From DHVE2 group archaeon (lineage in GTDB: Archaea > Thermoplasmatota > Thermoplasmata > Thermoplasmatales > Aciduliprofundaceae): 5,779 nt of DNA. The DNA lies in the NCBI GenBank assembly GCA_027014065.1, contig JALWEL010000012.1:1-5779 (forward strand), read 5' to 3'. Positions 4,649 through 5,779 of the stretch are shown piece by piece. The first letter of the stretch is position 1, and every line of letters starts with the position of its first letter. The position numbers and the translations under genes were made by a program. The notes under the pieces were generated by a model. It searched no databases, was not told the origin of the DNA, and saw only the letters and a list, made by a program, of their open reading frames with translations.

Positions 4649-5779
4649 TCACACCCCCATCACTGTAGCCCAGTATAATGCTGTTGAGAACACTGTAAGC
4701 AACCACGCTGCGATGAGTAATCCGCGTAATAGAATCCCCTTTATCTTGAGGACCTCTACAATAGATAGCAATGAAGGAATGCTGAATATGAATGCCACTC
4801 CGCCGAATATTATCTGTATGGGCTTTGCTGCAGGATAGAACAACGCTATAAAATACCATGGTAGTGCCCAGAATGACAATGCCACAGCAAGATCTGCCAA
4901 CAGGCTGCCACTCGGATCCTCTAATCCCGCATTGTAAAGGGTAAGTATAACACCTCCCAGCCCAATTATATTTCCCAGAATAGATAGTATGATATCAGTA
5001 TCACTTCTCACTTTGCTCATGGCGTGTATGACAAATTGCTTGATTATACCATAGATTGTCTCTCTGGTCAATCGCTCTGGAAGTTTAAATGGGAGCGTAT
5101 ATGTGCCTTTATAACTCAGTTTCAGAAATGTGGTGACAACAGCGGTTACAATTAGTGGTACAACCACATTTGAGATTATTCCCCCAGTTCCCATCGTAAC
5201 TGCTGTTATTGTATAAAACAGCACGATTAATCCAGCTCCTATGCCCAAACACACATATAGCCCAGTACCAAATATATCTCCCTTTAATTTTTTGTTCCAA
5301 TAACTACTTAACTTGCCATTTTTTGAATAATATTCATACGCACCTGTTATATCAATTATTAGTGTTGTAATCCATTCGTCAAATGTGTTTACTAATGGTG
5401 CTAATACTTCTGAAAGTGTATTATTCACCATCTGCATAATCCATTGCGCTATCACATCCACCGCCCGCGCCACGGCCTTCCCCACTTCCACCAGCGCGGC
5501 CCAGAACTGCCCCCAGAGCGCAGAAAGGACATTCAGGACAGCGCCGAACGCACCGGTGAGGTTCTTCTGCACCTGTATAGAATTGCCCGCGTAATCTTCC
5601 GCATAAACTCGGATGGTTACGCTGCCCACGCCCGCCTGCAGCAAAGAGGCGGAGAATTTGTGCTCTAAATCATAATGCGTATGGCCCAGTTTATTGGGCC
5701 CGTATTCCTCGCCGCTGTCCAAGTCGTAGATGTTGAGCGAATAAATCCCGCCCACATCTCTAACCGCCACGTGCACAAC
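4649..5779 (-). CDS. Large membrane protein, C-terminal part, six TM helices (copy A; 5' end outside window)
   Basis: The frame is open to the right edge (codons GTT GTG before HVAVRDVGG), and the first visible residues fall within an Ig-like domain, so the GTG at 5776 is not the real start. In the numbering from that GTG: Ig-like domain 1-70 (AVRDVGGIYSLNIYDLD, VTIRVYAEDYAGNS), amphipathic helical segment 74-145, and six membrane helices at about 170-192, 198-220, 260-282, 292-315, 319-341 and 348-372. It aligns through its whole length with residues 235-623 of the protein at 1607-3478, for example AVRDVGGI with IVRDAGAI, GKAVARAVDVIAQWI with WKAVQKAFNIFLGWV, and GTY plus a Pro/Glu-rich loop between helices 2 and 3. 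By analogy the missing part probably holds Ca-binding repeats and a signal peptide. Role unknown: envelope receptor, channel, or transport pore. Confidence 0.8.
   Translation of the reverse strand, partial: VVHVAVRDVGGIYSLNIYDLDSGEEYGPNKLGHTHYDLEHKFSASLLQAGVGSVTIRVYAEDYAGNSIQVQKNLTGAFGAVLNVLSALWGQFWAALVEVGKAVARAVDVIAQWIMQMVNNTLSEVLAPLVNTFDEWITTLIIDITGAYEYYSKNGKLSSYWNKKLKGDIFGTGLYVCLGIGAGLIVLFYTITAVTMGTGGIISNVVVPLIVTAVVTTFLKLSYKGTYTLPFKLPERLTRETIYGIIKQFVIHAMSKVRSDTDIILSILGNIIGLGGVILTLYNAGLEDPSGSLLADLAVALSFWALPWYFIALFYPAAKPIQIIFGGVAFIFSIPSLLSIVEVLKIKGILLRGLLIAAWLLTVFSTALYWATVMGV

Larger units (their letters stand above)
4109..5779 (-). repeat. Tandem paralogous gene module, copy A (partial)
   Basis: This is the same two-gene arrangement as copy B, with its upstream end outside the window. 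It is separated from copy B by the PIN toxin-antitoxin pair. The small partner here is shorter, lacking the acidic C-terminal tail, and no 58-residue membrane peptide follows it. Confidence 0.7.

Noticed and set aside
4632..4859. Alternative minus-strand frame of 75 residues
   Set aside because: It is an out-of-frame shadow of the six-helix protein, with no hydrophobic pattern or family resemblance.
5683..5700. Perfect hairpin GGCCCA-6 nt-TGGGCC
   Set aside because: It lies within the coding region of the copy A Ig-like domain, with no T-run or regulatory context. A 6-bp stem there is plausible by chance.

Overview
The window is one dense, single-direction stretch. Every gene I can support lies on the minus strand, so the transcriptional order runs from 5779 down to 1. 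The style is that of a thermophilic archaeon, probably a euryarchaeote: Shine-Dalgarno sites of the AGGAGGTGA type, a TTTAAATA box, many ATA/AGA/AGG codons, GTG starts, RelE-like and PIN-domain toxin pairs, and an exported-looking domain rich in N-glycosylation sequons and calcium-binding DxDxDG repeats. I cannot name the species. No rRNA, tRNA, CRISPR array, transposase or integrase is visible.

The main content is a two-gene module present twice in tandem. Copy A (5779-4109) is the 3' part of a large surface/membrane protein, followed 3 nt later by a small protein with two membrane helices and a soluble, possibly PH-like, C-terminal domain. Copy B (3478-799) has the same pair: a 623-residue membrane protein with an extracytoplasmic Ca-binding region, then a longer version of the small protein. 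The large proteins align through an Ig-like domain, an amphipathic segment and six C-terminal membrane helices. The small ones share two N-terminal helices and similar following strands. Copy B is followed by a 58-residue two-helix membrane peptide (784-608), too short for many gene finders.

A toxin-antitoxin pair sits after each module. A PIN (VapC-like) toxin with a small acidic antitoxin (4084-3468) lies between copies A and B. A RelE/ParE-type toxin with its antitoxin (559-90) follows copy B. A further reading frame starts at 67 and leaves the window at the left edge.

Two points stand out. First, the copy B large gene starts inside the PIN gene, has no signal peptide, and opens with a DxDGD repeat that looks cut; GC content jumps at that point, so its 5' end was probably lost or replaced. 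Second, both large genes change abruptly from GC-rich to AT-rich at the same aligned codon (near 2458 and 5456), between exported domain and membrane domain, which suggests modular exchange of the two halves. The function of the system is unknown. A calcium-responsive envelope channel or receptor with a small membrane partner, a conjugation-type pore, or an antagonism/immunity pair are all possible, and none is shown by the sequence.
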